Assembly (NCBI RefSeq): GCF_001746835.1
Contig: NZ_CP016094.1
Coordinates: forward strand, 620,001-684,000
Reading direction: 5' to 3'
Length of the DNA stretch: 64,000 nt
From: Lacunisphaera limnophila
GTDB lineage: Bacteria; Verrucomicrobiota; Verrucomicrobiia; Opitutales; Opitutaceae
The notes under the pieces are model-generated. The model had not been told where the DNA came from, did not search any database, and worked only from the letters and a program-made list of their open reading frames with translations. The position numbers were made by a program, and so were the translations under genes. This document shows, piece after piece, positions 22,985 through 32,399 of the stretch (positions are counted from its first letter, which is position 1; the number at the start of each line of letters is the position of its first letter).

Positions 22985-23868
22985 GCCCCCCGCCGCCGCC
23001 ACGCGACCAGCCCCAACGCCGCCAGGCCGGCAAACATGGCGTAGGTCGCGGGCTCGGGGATGGCGTTGGTGGTGATCCAGTCACCCGTGGAGGCAACCGT
23101 GACCCCGGCCAGGGGAGTATTTCCGAGATCCACGACCTCGTTGATGCCGAGCCAGTGCAGGTTGAAGGTCGACGCGGCCGACAACGCCTCGGTCATGCCG
23201 CGCGGCTGCACCAAACTTTCGGCCCGGCCGGTGATGGTCAGGGTGAAGGCGCTGCCGAACGTGAAAGGGATCGAGAGATCATAGACCTGGAAGTTGGCAC
23301 TCCCGCTCAACTCGCTCACATCGCCCGCCACAATATCCAGTCGGCTCACCCCGCCCACCTGACCCTCATCACCGAACAGGTAATTGGGACTGGCGGCAAG
23401 ACTCCACGACACGTTGACCGGCTGGGCCCCGGTGAAGGTCGAGCTGACCGAGCCGGGCAGGCTCAGGCTGCCGCCCGCCTGAAACTGCGCGTGCAACCGC
23501 CCCTGCGTCCCCGCCAGCCCGGCGGCCGTGACGAGGATCGAATCCGTCCAGACGGCGCGCGCCATGGCGTGAGTCGTGACCTCATCGCCATCGCCTCCCA
23601 TCGGATCAGCGGCGGAGGAGGCAAACAGCTGCATCACGCCAAACGTGGATGTGGCCTGCGCCTGACCATAAGCCGTTGACACATTGGCCGTGCCCGCGGC
23701 GCTGGAGGGCCCGTAATTCTGATCGGCCACCGTGTACAAGGCCGGGACATACGTCGACGTCTCCAGGGTCAGCGTGACCTGGGCCGTCGCCGGTCGCGCC
23801 GCGGCGAGCGCCAGCATCAGGCTCGCGGAGAAACGCAGGACACCGGAAACGAACGGTCTGTTGTTCAT
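22981..23868 (-). CDS. PEP-CTERM protein, unknown function
   Basis: A 295-residue exported protein: signal peptide (after MNNRPF, cleavage near ATA|Q, residue 29), a beta-rich middle with Ser/Thr/Gly abundance, and a PEP-CTERM tail (IPEPATYAMFAGLAALGLVAWRRR). The ATG at 23868 overlaps the stop of the upstream large PEP-CTERM gene (ATGA), showing co-translation, so the two are probably exported and sorted together. No catalytic motif is visible. Likely a surface or matrix component sorted by an exosortase that is not in this window. Confidence 0.85.
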   Translation of the reverse strand: MNNRPFVSGVLRFSASLMLALAAARPATAQVTLTLETSTYVPALYTVADQNYGPSSAAGTANVSTAYGQAQATSTFGVMQLFASSAADPMGGDGDEVTTHAMARAVWTDSILVTAAGLAGTQGRLHAQFQAGGSLSLPGSVSSTFTGAQPVNVSWSLAASPNYLFGDEGQVGGVSRLDIVAGDVSELSGSANFQVYDLSIPFTFGSAFTLTITGRAESLVQPRGMTEALSAASTFNLHWLGINEVVDLGNTPLAGVTVASTGDWITTNAIPEPATYAMFAGLAALGLVAWRRRGA

Positions 23869-26543
23869 GAGGTTTTCTTCCGGCGCCACAGCGCCAGACC
23901 CAACGCCGCCAGACCGGCCAGCCCGGCATAGGTCGACGGCTCCGGGATCGGCGCCATGTCCGTGACGGAAATCACGCCGGTGGTGGCCAGCAGGCTGGTG
24001 TCCCAAAACAATCCGGGCGTGAGGGTCGGGGTATCAAAATACTGGAAGGTGACGCTGCCGGTGTTGCCCCAATCGAGCAGGTTGAAGCTGTCCCCCGCAC
24101 CGGGCATGAAGCCGTTGATCAAAGCCAGACGGATGGTACCTTCGCTGCCAAAGGTCCCACCAAGATTGATGGCATCGTATTCGGTGCCGCGGACCAGGCC
24201 GCCAAGGTCGAACCTCAGCGACCCGGTGAGGCCCAGGGTGAGATTCCCACTCACGCTGACCAAGGCCAGGCTGTCTCCCGGCTCGAAGGTGCCATCAACG
24301 TTCAGGTCGCCCGTGACGTCGCCACTACCCGTGAGGGTCCCCGCCAGGCCGATCGCCACTGAACCGGTCCCCAGCGCGCCAGAACCCGAGATGCGCAGGG
24401 TGCCCGTATCGATGCGCGTGCCACCCGTGAAGGTGTTGGGCGTCCCGATGGCCAGCACGCCCGCCCCGTCCTTCGCCAGGGTGCCGCCCCCGCTGATCAG
24501 CCCGGCCAGGGTCAGGGTCGTCGCCCCGTTGGTCACGTCGATGGTGCCCGCCCCGCCTTCCAGCTGGATCGTGCGGGTGACCGTGGCCGTGCCGCCGGTG
24601 TAACGCAGCGCGCCGTCCACCGGTCCTTCCGACTGATAACCCAGCGCAATGCCCGTGCCGGCCCCGAGCGGGCCGGCCACGCCGTCCGCGTTGATCACCG
24701 CCACCGTCACGCCCTCGCCGCCCGTGGTGATGCGGCCCGTGAATGTGTTGGCCCCGGCCAGCGTGGCGCCGTCGACAAACAGGTCGCGCGGCCCGTCGGC
24801 CTCGGTGATTACGCCGTTCACCGTCAGGGTGGAGTTTTGGCTGCGGTTGGCGCCGTAGAGATAGCCCGTGGTCTCGAGCCGGATCCCGCCGTTGAACACC
24901 ACCGTCCGCCCCTCCGCCGACTGCATGCCGAGGTCGAAATACCCGCCGCGCATGATGAAATCCTCGTTGCTGACGAGGCTGGCCACGGCCGTGACCCGGC
25001 CGCCCTCGAGGACTGTCTCGTTGCCCGTGCCGGTGGCGCCGAGCGCCTGGTCGTGGCTGATCTCGATGTCGCCGGTGCTGACCCGGGTCTGCCCGGTGTA
25101 GGTGTTGGCGGCACCCAGGTGCAGCGTGCCGCTCCCGGTCTTCCAGAGGCCGGCACTGCCGGCGAGTTCGGTGTTCAGGGTGAACCGGCTCTGGCTCCCC
25201 TCGGTGTTGACAAAGGCTTGGCCCGTGAAGGTCAGGGTCTCAGTCCCCGCCGGGGTCACGGTCACGTTCGCGTTGTTGGACAGGATCGCACCCTCGAGCG
25301 AGAGGCTGTCCGTGAGCGTGATCGCGGCGCTCGCGCTGGAACTGGTCTGGAAATGGGCGATGGCGCCGTTGGTCCAGGTGCCGCGGTTGTTGCCCGCCGG
25401 ATCGGTCGCCCAGACTCCGGCGCTCGTGCTCCAGTCGGCCGCGCCCAGCTCCAGCCCCGCCCCAGCCCCGGCATCGAGATAGAGGAACGGCGCGATCGGG
25501 GTGAGCAGGAAGGCGCGCGTCTGGCCGCCGGTCGTGGTGCCATAACCGACAATCTGCCCGTTGTCCGAGATGCCCATGGCCTCGTTCAGGTAGTCGAAGC
25601 CCGCGGCCGAAATGTCGGTCAGCGAATTCAGCAGCTTGTAGCCACCGAGGTTGCTGTCGTAGAGGTAGGCCTGCGGGGTGTAGTAGGCGTCGAAGTAGCC
25701 GATAGCGCCGACGACCAGGTTGCCGTTGTTGATGTCGCGCGCGGTACTGCCCCCCACGTAGCTGTTGAACAGGTAGTCGATCGCCGGGCCGCTGGCGGGG
25801 TTGGCGGTGCCGAACAACGCCGAATAGGTGGCGCCGAAGCCGGGCTGGGAGTTGGTGCCGGCGACCCGGCCGGCATCGTTCACCCGCAGGAAGTCGAACG
25901 CCGAGTTGTTGCCGGTCGGCCAGTAGTTGTAGAGCGTGCCGCCGATGACGGCGAACTGCGAGCCGGTGTAGGGCGAGAATACCCCCGGCGGATCATAATA
26001 CTTGCCGCCGCCGACCACGGTGCCGCTGTTGTTGATGCCGGTGCCGAAGTAACTGTCCTCCGGCGCATGCTTGGGCAGCAAGGTCAGGCTGCCGCCAGTC
26101 TGGAGGTAGGCCGAATTGCCCGCGGCGCCGGTGATCTGGCCGGCGTTGTTGATTGCATAAGCGTTGTTCGTCCCCGCCAGCACGCTGAGGGAGCCGCCCG
26201 AGTAGAGAAACCCGAGGCTGCCGGCCTCCGACACGTCCGATCCGTAACCCACGATCTGGCCGGAGGCGTTAATGTCGGTGGCCTGGCTGTAGGCGCCCCC
26301 CGGTGTGCCCAGGTTGGTCAGGCCATTGGCCACGGTGAACACAAAGGCCTGGTAACTGCCGTTGCCCGTCACATCCGAGTAACCAACAACCTGGCCGGCG
26401 TCATTCACGGCCGTGGCCCGGCTGTTGGTCCCGCCCAGCGTGCCGACCTGGGTGGTCGTGTAGAGCATCTGCGCCCGTAGCATGCCGGGGCCGAAGACCA
26501 GCGTGAGCAGGAGCGAGATGTACCCTAAGCGGTAATTTTTCAT
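23865..26543 (-). CDS. Large PEP-CTERM protein with HAF repeats and autotransporter-type beta-strand repeats
   Basis: An 892-residue exported protein. After a signal peptide (MKNYRLGYISLLLTLVFGPGMLRAQ) come HAF repeats (about 30-350) with the pattern LGTxGGxxSxAxxIN-xxGQ-VVGYS, six or more copies. The middle and C-terminal half (about 400-860) is a stack of autotransporter-associated strand repeats: GSGTLHLGAANTYTGQTRV, GANTFTGRITTGG, GVLAIGTPNTFTGGTRID, GTLTGSGDVTGDLNVDG. It ends in a PEP-CTERM tail (IPEPSTYAGLAGLAALG..WRRKK), not a translocator barrel, so the passenger-like stack is anchored by exosortase sorting instead. Overlaps the next gene by 4 bp. Divergent from the sigma-factor gene with about 90 bp between. 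Probable surface/matrix adhesin. Confidence 0.87.
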   Translation of the reverse strand: MKNYRLGYISLLLTLVFGPGMLRAQMLYTTTQVGTLGGTNSRATAVNDAGQVVGYSDVTGNGSYQAFVFTVANGLTNLGTPGGAYSQATDINASGQIVGYGSDVSEAGSLGFLYSGGSLSVLAGTNNAYAINNAGQITGAAGNSAYLQTGGSLTLLPKHAPEDSYFGTGINNSGTVVGGGKYYDPPGVFSPYTGSQFAVIGGTLYNYWPTGNNSAFDFLRVNDAGRVAGTNSQPGFGATYSALFGTANPASGPAIDYLFNSYVGGSTARDINNGNLVVGAIGYFDAYYTPQAYLYDSNLGGYKLLNSLTDISAAGFDYLNEAMGISDNGQIVGYGTTTGGQTRAFLLTPIAPFLYLDAGAGAGLELGAADWSTSAGVWATDPAGNNRGTWTNGAIAHFQTSSSASAAITLTDSLSLEGAILSNNANVTVTPAGTETLTFTGQAFVNTEGSQSRFTLNTELAGSAGLWKTGSGTLHLGAANTYTGQTRVSTGDIEISHDQALGATGTGNETVLEGGRVTAVASLVSNEDFIMRGGYFDLGMQSAEGRTVVFNGGIRLETTGYLYGANRSQNSTLTVNGVITEADGPRDLFVDGATLAGANTFTGRITTGGEGVTVAVINADGVAGPLGAGTGIALGYQSEGPVDGALRYTGGTATVTRTIQLEGGAGTIDVTNGATTLTLAGLISGGGTLAKDGAGVLAIGTPNTFTGGTRIDTGTLRISGSGALGTGSVAIGLAGTLTGSGDVTGDLNVDGTFEPGDSLALVSVSGNLTLGLTGSLRFDLGGLVRGTEYDAINLGGTFGSEGTIRLALINGFMPGAGDSFNLLDWGNTGSVTFQYFDTPTLTPGLFWDTSLLATTGVISVTDMAPIPEPSTYAGLAGLAALGLALWRRKKTS

Positions 26544-26633
26544 AGGCGGTGCGTGGAATCACCGCGCGCATGACGCGCGTGGTTACTGCAAGTTATTGAC
26601 TCCGCGGGGAGGAATTTCCGAAAAAGATGCCCG

Positions 26634-27389
26634 ATGCCCTCATCGCCGCCGGATCCGACTCCCGCACCCGCCGGCGGTCCCGGCCACCAGCCCGGGGTTT
26701 TTGTCACGACGGATTGGAGCATCATCCTGGATGCGGCGACCGACGGATCGCGCAAAAGGCTGGCGTTGGAAAAGTTATGCCGCAGCTACTGGCGACCGGT
26801 CTACACCTTCATCCGCCGCCTCGGCCACGATGGGGAGTCGGCCAAGGACCTGACCCAGGCCTTTTTCGCCCACCTGCTGGAAAACGATTTTTTTGCCACC
26901 GCCGACCGCGAGCGCGGGCGCTTCCGCGGCTACCTCCGCCAGACCTGCCGGCATTTCCTCAGCAATGACTGGCAGAAACGCACCGCGGAGAAACGCGGCG
27001 GCGGCCAGGCCGCCATCCCTTGGGAAAACCTGACCGCGGCCGAAGAGCAACAATTCGCCTCGCCGGCGGATCCCAGCATGGAATTCGACCGCCAGTGGGC
27101 GATCACGCTGCTGCGCCATGCGCTTGAGCACCTTGAGGCCGAGTCCGTGCACGCCGGGGAGCAGCGCACGTTCGAACTGCTCCGACCCTACCTCACGCTG
27201 CGCCCCGAGCCCGGTGACTACGCCCGCCTCGCGGCCAGCCTCGGTGTCTCGCGCGGCTCGGTGCCCGTGCTGGTCCACCGCCTCAGCCGCCGCTATCAGG
27301 AACTGATCCGCGCCCAGGTCGCTGCGACCGTCGCCGACCGCACCGAGATCGACGATGAGCTGCGCTACTGCCTGAAGGCGCTGGGCTGA
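26634..27389 (+). CDS. ECF-type sigma factor of the kinase-linked group
   Basis: A 251-residue sigma-70-family protein. Region 2 is LEKLCRSYWRPVYTFIRRLGHDGESAKDLTQAFFAHLLEND..., with the RFRGYLRQTCRHFLSND promoter-melting part; region 4 is the C-terminal helix-turn-helix YARLAASLGVSRGSVPVLVHRLSRRYQELIR. The linker between them is long (about residues 115-180). The type with DLTQAFF and an adjacent protein-kinase gene is frequent in Planctomycetes and Verrucomicrobia. No anti-sigma factor is seen; the kinase 60 bp downstream is the likely controller. A GGGAGGA lies about 20 bp before the ATG at 26634; an out-of-frame ATG at 26627 is not used. Confidence 0.88.
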   Translation: MPSSPPDPTPAPAGGPGHQPGVFVTTDWSIILDAATDGSRKRLALEKLCRSYWRPVYTFIRRLGHDGESAKDLTQAFFAHLLENDFFATADRERGRFRGYLRQTCRHFLSNDWQKRTAEKRGGGQAAIPWENLTAAEEQQFASPADPSMEFDRQWAITLLRHALEHLEAESVHAGEQRTFELLRPYLTLRPEPGDYARLAASLGVSRGSVPVLVHRLSRRYQELIRAQVAATVADRTEIDDELRYCLKALG

Positions 27390-27449
27390 CCACATTCGTC
27401 GAAAGCGGCGCGGGAATTTCCACTATCCCTGTAGTTGCCCCGGATCACG

Positions 27450-30400
27450 ATGGCCACCTGCCCCACCTGCTCGCTCCACTACGATGCCGCCGCCACCGGC
27501 GGGCCTTGCCCGCGCTGTGCGCTGGCCGGGGCGCTCACCGCCGCCAATCCGGCCGGGACCGCAGACTACGAGTTCTTGGGCGAGCTGGGCCGCGGCGGCA
27601 TGGGCGTGGTCTCGCTGGTCCGCCAGCGCAGCCTCGACCGCCTCGTGGCTCTCAAGGTCATCGCCGCCACCGGCGATGCCACCGGCCCCGCCCGCCTGCT
27701 GCGCGAGGCCCGCGCCGCCGCCGCCATCACTCACCCCCACGTCGTGGCCGTGCACGAGGTCGGTCAGGGCGAGTCAGGCGCCTTTATCGCCATGGAATAT
27801 TGCGAGGGGGGCGACCTGCGCGCCCGGCTCAAGCAGGGTCCGCTCGCCCCGCGCGCCGCCGCCACCCTGGGCCTCAAGCTCGCGGCCGCCGTCGCCCGGG
27901 CCCACGCCCTCGGCGTCCTCCACCGCGACCTCAAGCCCTCGAACGTGCTGCTCACCGGCACCGGCGAACCCAAGCTCTGCGACTTCGGCCTCAGCGGCTC
28001 CGTCGCTGGCACCGCCTCGGAGCACACCCGCACCGGGATCCTGGCCGGCTCGCCCTCCTACCTCGCCCCGGAAGTGCTGTCTGGTGCCGATCCCACCCCC
28101 GCCCTCGACCTCTACGGCCTCGGGGCGATCCTCTATGAATCCGTGACCGGCCGGCCGCCTTTCACCGGCGACTCGCCCGCCGCCGTCCTCGCCCAAATCG
28201 GCACCACCGAGCCGGTGGCCCCGCGTCGGCTGAGCCCCGCCGTGCCGGCCGACCTCGAGACCATCATCCTCACCTGCCTCGCGAAGGACCCCGCCGCCCG
28301 CTACGCCAGCGCCCACGCCCTGTGGGCGGACTTGGAAAATTTCCTCGCCGGCCGGCCCATCCACGCCCGGCCGCCCTCGCCCGCCGGCCGCCTCGGGCGC
28401 TGGGCGCGGCGCAACCCCGCCCTGGCCGCCGCCCTCGCCATCATCGCCACCGGGACCGTCGCCGCGACCACGCTGCTCGTCGAGCGCAACCACCAGCTCC
28501 ACGCGGCGCTCGCCCGCTCGGAAATCGCCGAGGCCGATGCCCGCCTCGCCCTCCGCGACTCGCTTTTCGCCCAAGCCCGGGGCGTCCGCCAAAGCGGCCG
28601 CACCGGTCAGCGTCATGAAGCTCTCCGCCTGCTCCGCGCTTCCGCCGCGCTCGCCGGACCCACCGCCGCGATCCGCGCGGAGGCGCTGGCCGCCCTGGCA
28701 CTCGATGACTGGCAGTGGGGGAAACCCCAGGCCGTGCCGCACCTGCGTTTCAGCCAGCTGGTTGGCTTCGACTCGGCCCTGGAGCACGCCGCCGTGCCCG
28801 CCGCAGACGGCACGACCATCGAGGTCCGGCGCATGCGCGACGGTCAGGTGCTGCGCCACCTGCAAACCGCCTCCGCCAGCCGCGTCCGTGAAACCCGTTA
28901 CGCCCCCTCCGATGCCTGGATCCTCGCCGAATCCGAGGACGGCACCCAGGCTGTCTGGGCTGCCGGCGCAACGGTGCCGCACTGGATCCACCAGCCCGCC
29001 GGGATCCAATACGTGGGACTCGATTTCGCCTCCGACGACAGCGGCTGGTGGTACACCACTACCGGCAACCAGCTCATGTGGTGCGACGCCCGCACCGGGA
29101 CCGGGCATCCGGTCGGCGACCCGGGCACCACCATCTACGGCATCAAACCCTCGCCCGATGGCACCCGGCTCGCCGTGCTGCGCGATGATGGCTTGGAGCT
29201 GTGGCAGCTGCGCGATCGGCAGCTGCTCTGGCGGATCGACGGCGACGTCGGCTCGGCGGCCCCGGCCTGGACGCCAGACGGCCACCATCTGATCACGGAA
29301 GCTTACAACGGCTCGCCCCAGATCGCGGTCTGGGACGCAGCCGACAAGCGGCAGGTCCTGACCCTGCGGCCGGGCAACATGCGGGCCAGCCGCTTCGCCA
29401 TGCTGCCGGATGGCCGGCGGCTGCTGTCGCTGGATACGGATTCGGTCCTGCGACTCTGGGACATCACCGCCGGCCGCGAATTGCTGCGCGGGCAGGCCGG
29501 CCCCCACGGCCTGCGGCTCAGCGCCGATGGGCGGCAGGCCGCCGGATCCTCCTCATTCCAACAGCTTGCCCGCCTGGATCTGGCCCCCCTCGACGTCGTA
29601 CAACCCCTGGGGTTTGCCCTGGGCCAAAACTCTGGCCTCTGGCGGCAAGCCGCCGTCAGCCCCGATGGACGCTGGCTCGTCGGACAAAGCACCACCTTCC
29701 TTCGCGCCTACGATCTGCCGCAGCATCGGGAAACGGCGCGATACCGGTATGCCGCCGGCAAGACCAAGGCCCTGGCCTTCCTGCCCGATGGCGGGCTGCT
29801 CTACAGTTCGCCCACCCTTGGCATCCGCCGCACCCGGCTGGTGGACACCCCCGCCGGGCCGGGGTGGGAGGATCACGCGGAACTCGCCGCGCCCGGCCTC
29901 GCCCAGCTGCAGTCTATCGACCGCGCGGGCCGGCACTGGCTCATCGACCGGCCGGATACCAACGGCGTATGGCTCTGGCCAGACGGTGATGCCACCCGCG
30001 CGACCGCCCTCGGTTCCGCCGATTCCACCATCATCCAACGCCTCAGCGCGGATGGCCGCTGGGCCGCCCTGCTGACGACCCTCCCCGCAACCGAAGCCCG
30101 GCTGTATGCCCTGCCCGGCGGCGAACGGCAGGCCGCCCTGCCGGTCAGCGGCGCCACGCTGGCGGAGTTTTCCCCCGACGGCGAATGGCTCGTGCTGGGC
30201 ACCGCCGAGGGGTTTTCGATCCACCGCACAAGTGCCCCGACCCAACCCGCGCATCAGTTCAAATGCCCGGTGCCCGGCGCCCTCTATGGCTACAGCACGT
30301 TTTCGCCCGATGGCCGCCGCTTCGCTTACATGCACGAGTTGAGCGCCGTGGCTTTCGCTCAGCCCGGCGAATGGCAGCCGGATCTCATTCTCACCCTGCC

Positions 30401-30548
30401 TCACGAGGTCCAGCGCACGGCCTGGGCCTGGGCGCCCGATGGCGAGACCCTGTATATTCTATCCGGCCGCAACGAGGGCTACGCACTGCGCCCCGCCGCC
30501 GCCGCCGCCGCGCTCGACCAGCTCGGCTTCACGCCGCCTACCCCCTGA
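27450..30548 (+). CDS. Membrane Ser/Thr protein kinase with WD40-like sensor domain
   Basis: A 1032-residue protein. A zinc ribbon opens it (C4xxC7 ... C20xxC23), then the kinase domain (40-300) with complete motifs: GRGGMG 47-52, catalytic Lys69, Glu86, HRDLKPSN 158-165, DFG 178-180 and GSPSYLAPE. A transmembrane helix (about 322-343) is followed by a region of coiled-coil character (345-400) and a long WD40-like propeller (about 440-1020) with repeated units such as SPDGTRLAVLRDDGLELWQLRDRQLLW and DSVLRLWDITAGRELL. The ATG at 27450 is used; a TTG five codons upstream is possible. Arrangement, with the sigma gene 60 bp upstream, suggests phosphorylation control of that sigma factor or its targets. 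The propeller would lie outside the membrane, as a sensor (inference). Confidence 0.93.
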   Translation: MATCPTCSLHYDAAATGGPCPRCALAGALTAANPAGTADYEFLGELGRGGMGVVSLVRQRSLDRLVALKVIAATGDATGPARLLREARAAAAITHPHVVAVHEVGQGESGAFIAMEYCEGGDLRARLKQGPLAPRAAATLGLKLAAAVARAHALGVLHRDLKPSNVLLTGTGEPKLCDFGLSGSVAGTASEHTRTGILAGSPSYLAPEVLSGADPTPALDLYGLGAILYESVTGRPPFTGDSPAAVLAQIGTTEPVAPRRLSPAVPADLETIILTCLAKDPAARYASAHALWADLENFLAGRPIHARPPSPAGRLGRWARRNPALAAALAIIATGTVAATTLLVERNHQLHAALARSEIAEADARLALRDSLFAQARGVRQSGRTGQRHEALRLLRASAALAGPTAAIRAEALAALALDDWQWGKPQAVPHLRFSQLVGFDSALEHAAVPAADGTTIEVRRMRDGQVLRHLQTASASRVRETRYAPSDAWILAESEDGTQAVWAAGATVPHWIHQPAGIQYVGLDFASDDSGWWYTTTGNQLMWCDARTGTGHPVGDPGTTIYGIKPSPDGTRLAVLRDDGLELWQLRDRQLLWRIDGDVGSAAPAWTPDGHHLITEAYNGSPQIAVWDAADKRQVLTLRPGNMRASRFAMLPDGRRLLSLDTDSVLRLWDITAGRELLRGQAGPHGLRLSADGRQAAGSSSFQQLARLDLAPLDVVQPLGFALGQNSGLWRQAAVSPDGRWLVGQSTTFLRAYDLPQHRETARYRYAAGKTKALAFLPDGGLLYSSPTLGIRRTRLVDTPAGPGWEDHAELAAPGLAQLQSIDRAGRHWLIDRPDTNGVWLWPDGDATRATALGSADSTIIQRLSADGRWAALLTTLPATEARLYALPGGERQAALPVSGATLAEFSPDGEWLVLGTAEGFSIHRTSAPTQPAHQFKCPVPGALYGYSTFSPDGRRFAYMHELSAVAFAQPGEWQPDLILTLPHEVQRTAWAWAPDGETLYILSGRNEGYALRPAAAAAALDQLGFTPPTP

Positions 30549-30606
30549 CGTCGCGCGACCGTCACTTATCACTTGCGACAGCGCCGACGGATTTTACACC
30601 TTCCCC

Positions 30607-32241
30607 ATGCCGATCTCATCGATCTCTCCGCGCGGCCTGGTCTTCACTTTCACCCTGTTGGCCGCGGCGCTCGCCCCTGCCGCCGACCTGGCCACCACCA
30701 CGCAACGGGTGCAGGCCCACACGACTTTTCTCGCCGACGACCTGCTCGAAGGCCGCGGCACGGGCACGCGCGGTTACGACCTCGCGGCCCGCTACGTCGC
30801 CAGCCAGTTCGCGCGCCTCGGCCTCGAACCGGGCGCGGACGGCGGCCAGTACCTGCAGCCGATGAAATTCCGCGAGGCGACGCACCAGATCGAGGCCGGG
30901 CGCCTGGTCGTCCGCCATAACGGCGCGGAAGATGCCCTGACCCCGATCAATGACATGGTCGTCACCGCCGGCTTCAGCCGGACCGCCGACACCATCACCG
31001 CCCCCGCCGTGTTCGTCGGCTACGGCGTGCACGCACCGGAACTCGGCTACGATGACTACGCCGGCGTCGATCTCACGGGCAAGATCGCGGTCGTGCTCAG
31101 TGGCGCGCCGAAACAGTTCCCGAGCACCCAGCGCGCCCACCATTCCTCCAGTAGCCAGAAGCGCGAGCTCGCCGAGCAACACGGCGCGATCGGCATGGTC
31201 GCGATCATGACCCCGGCCGACGAGGCCCGCTACCCCTGGGCCGTCGTGACGGCCCAGTCCCGGTTCCCCTCCATGCGCCTGCTCGATGCCGCGGGCAACC
31301 CCGTCAACGACTTCCCCGCCTTGCGTGTCTCCGGCACCACCAGCCGTGCGGCCGCGGCCCGCCTCTTCGTCGGCAGCGGCCGCACCACCGAGGAGGTCTT
31401 TGCCCGCGCAGAAGCCGACGAGGCCCAGAACTTCCCGCTCAACGTCGAGCTGACCCTCGCGGGGGCCAACACCCAGCGCGAGGTCGTGTCGGCCAACGTG
31501 CTCGGCTGGCTGCCCGGCACGGATCCCGCGCTGGCCGACCAGCCGCTGGTCGTCACCGGCCACCTCGATCACCTCGGCATCGGCACGGCGATCAACGGCG
31601 ACAGCATCTACAACGGGGCGATCGACAACGCCGTCGGCATCGCCCTGATCCTCGCCGCGGCCGAGGAAATCGCCGCCGGCCCGCGGCCGGCCCGCCCGGT
31701 CCTCTTCGCCGCCCTTACCGGCGAGGAAAAGGGGTTGCTAGGCGCCTTCCACCTCGCGGCCAATCCGCCGGCCCGCGTCCGGCGCTTTGCGGCCAATCTC
31801 AACGTGGACATGCCCTTGTTTCCCGTCCCCGTGCGCAGCCTCATCGCCTGGGGCGCCGAACACACCACCCTGGGTGCGCTCGCCGCCACCCGCGCCACCC
31901 AGGCGGGGTTCACCGTCACGCCCGACCCCATGCCCGCGGAAACCATTTTCGTGCGCAGCGACCAATATGCCTTCGTGAAAATCGGCGTGCCCGCCCTCTA
32001 CCTGAGCAGCGGCCAGCAGGCGGTCGACCCGGCGGTGGATCTCGCCGGGCTCTGGCGCAAACACCTGCAGGAGCGCTACCACAAGCCCTCCGACGATCTG
32101 AACCAGCCCATCGACTGGCCCTCCGCCGGCGCCTTCGGGCTCCTGGTGGCTGACCTGATGAGGGACATCGCCAACGCGCCCCAGGCCCCGGCCTGGCTGC
32201 CCGGCGACTTCTTCGGCGGACTTTACGGAACGAAAAAGTGA
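30607..32241 (+). CDS. M28 family zinc aminopeptidase with PA domain
   Basis: A 544-residue exported peptidase: signal peptide (1-26, ALAPAADL), N-terminal half of the catalytic domain, a protease-associated insert (about 120-250, GVHAPELGYDDYAGVDLTGKIAVVLSG), and the zinc core. Candidate ligands and catalytic residues: H319 in GHLDHLG, D340 in IDNAVG, E373/E374 in TGEEKG, D401 in NVDMP, H492 in YHKPSDD, matching the M28 order H-D-E-E-D-H. These enzymes remove N-terminal amino acids from peptides in periplasm or medium. The ATG at 30607 provides the signal peptide. It follows the kinase gene after 58 bp and converges with the M3 peptidase. Confidence 0.93.
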   Translation: MPISSISPRGLVFTFTLLAAALAPAADLATTTQRVQAHTTFLADDLLEGRGTGTRGYDLAARYVASQFARLGLEPGADGGQYLQPMKFREATHQIEAGRLVVRHNGAEDALTPINDMVVTAGFSRTADTITAPAVFVGYGVHAPELGYDDYAGVDLTGKIAVVLSGAPKQFPSTQRAHHSSSSQKRELAEQHGAIGMVAIMTPADEARYPWAVVTAQSRFPSMRLLDAAGNPVNDFPALRVSGTTSRAAAARLFVGSGRTTEEVFARAEADEAQNFPLNVELTLAGANTQREVVSANVLGWLPGTDPALADQPLVVTGHLDHLGIGTAINGDSIYNGAIDNAVGIALILAAAEEIAAGPRPARPVLFAALTGEEKGLLGAFHLAANPPARVRRFAANLNVDMPLFPVPVRSLIAWGAEHTTLGALAATRATQAGFTVTPDPMPAETIFVRSDQYAFVKIGVPALYLSSGQQAVDPAVDLAGLWRKHLQERYHKPSDDLNQPIDWPSAGAFGLLVADLMRDIANAPQAPAWLPGDFFGGLYGTKK

Positions 32242-32254
32242 AGGGCGGCCGCGC

Positions 32255-32383
32255 TTAGCGGCTGCTCACCTTTATCGGCGAAGTTTCACCCGCCACTGCC
32301 GGGTAGTCCGGTTGGAACGTAAACACGTGCCGGACGAAAAGGACCGCCACGACGGCAACGATGGCTGCGATGATGAAAGCCAC
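32255..32383 (-). CDS. Possible 42-residue single-helix membrane protein
   Basis: A short frame with a GTG start, MAFIIAAIVAVVAVLFVRHVFTF..., ending in a polar tail (PAVAGETSPIKVSSR). It starts 17 bp after the stop of the M3 peptidase on the same strand. One clear hydrophobic helix (about 2-17) supports a real small membrane protein, but there is no ribosome binding site and no family recognised. It lies between two convergent peptidase genes and may instead be non-coding. Confidence 0.3.
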   Translation of the reverse strand: MAFIIAAIVAVVAVLFVRHVFTFQPDYPAVAGETSPIKVSSR

Positions 32384-32399
32384 CGCGGCCGGTCCGGCG

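Noticed and set aside
23956-26480. Open frames opposite the large PEP-CTERM gene
   Set aside because: Sense product has signal peptide, HAF and strand repeats and sorting tail; the opposite frames are low-complexity.
26544-26633. Operator from the GCGCG-type dyad between the PEP-CTERM operon and the sigma gene
   Set aside because: Arms are short, GC-only and offset; such dyads arise often by chance in this GC-rich DNA.
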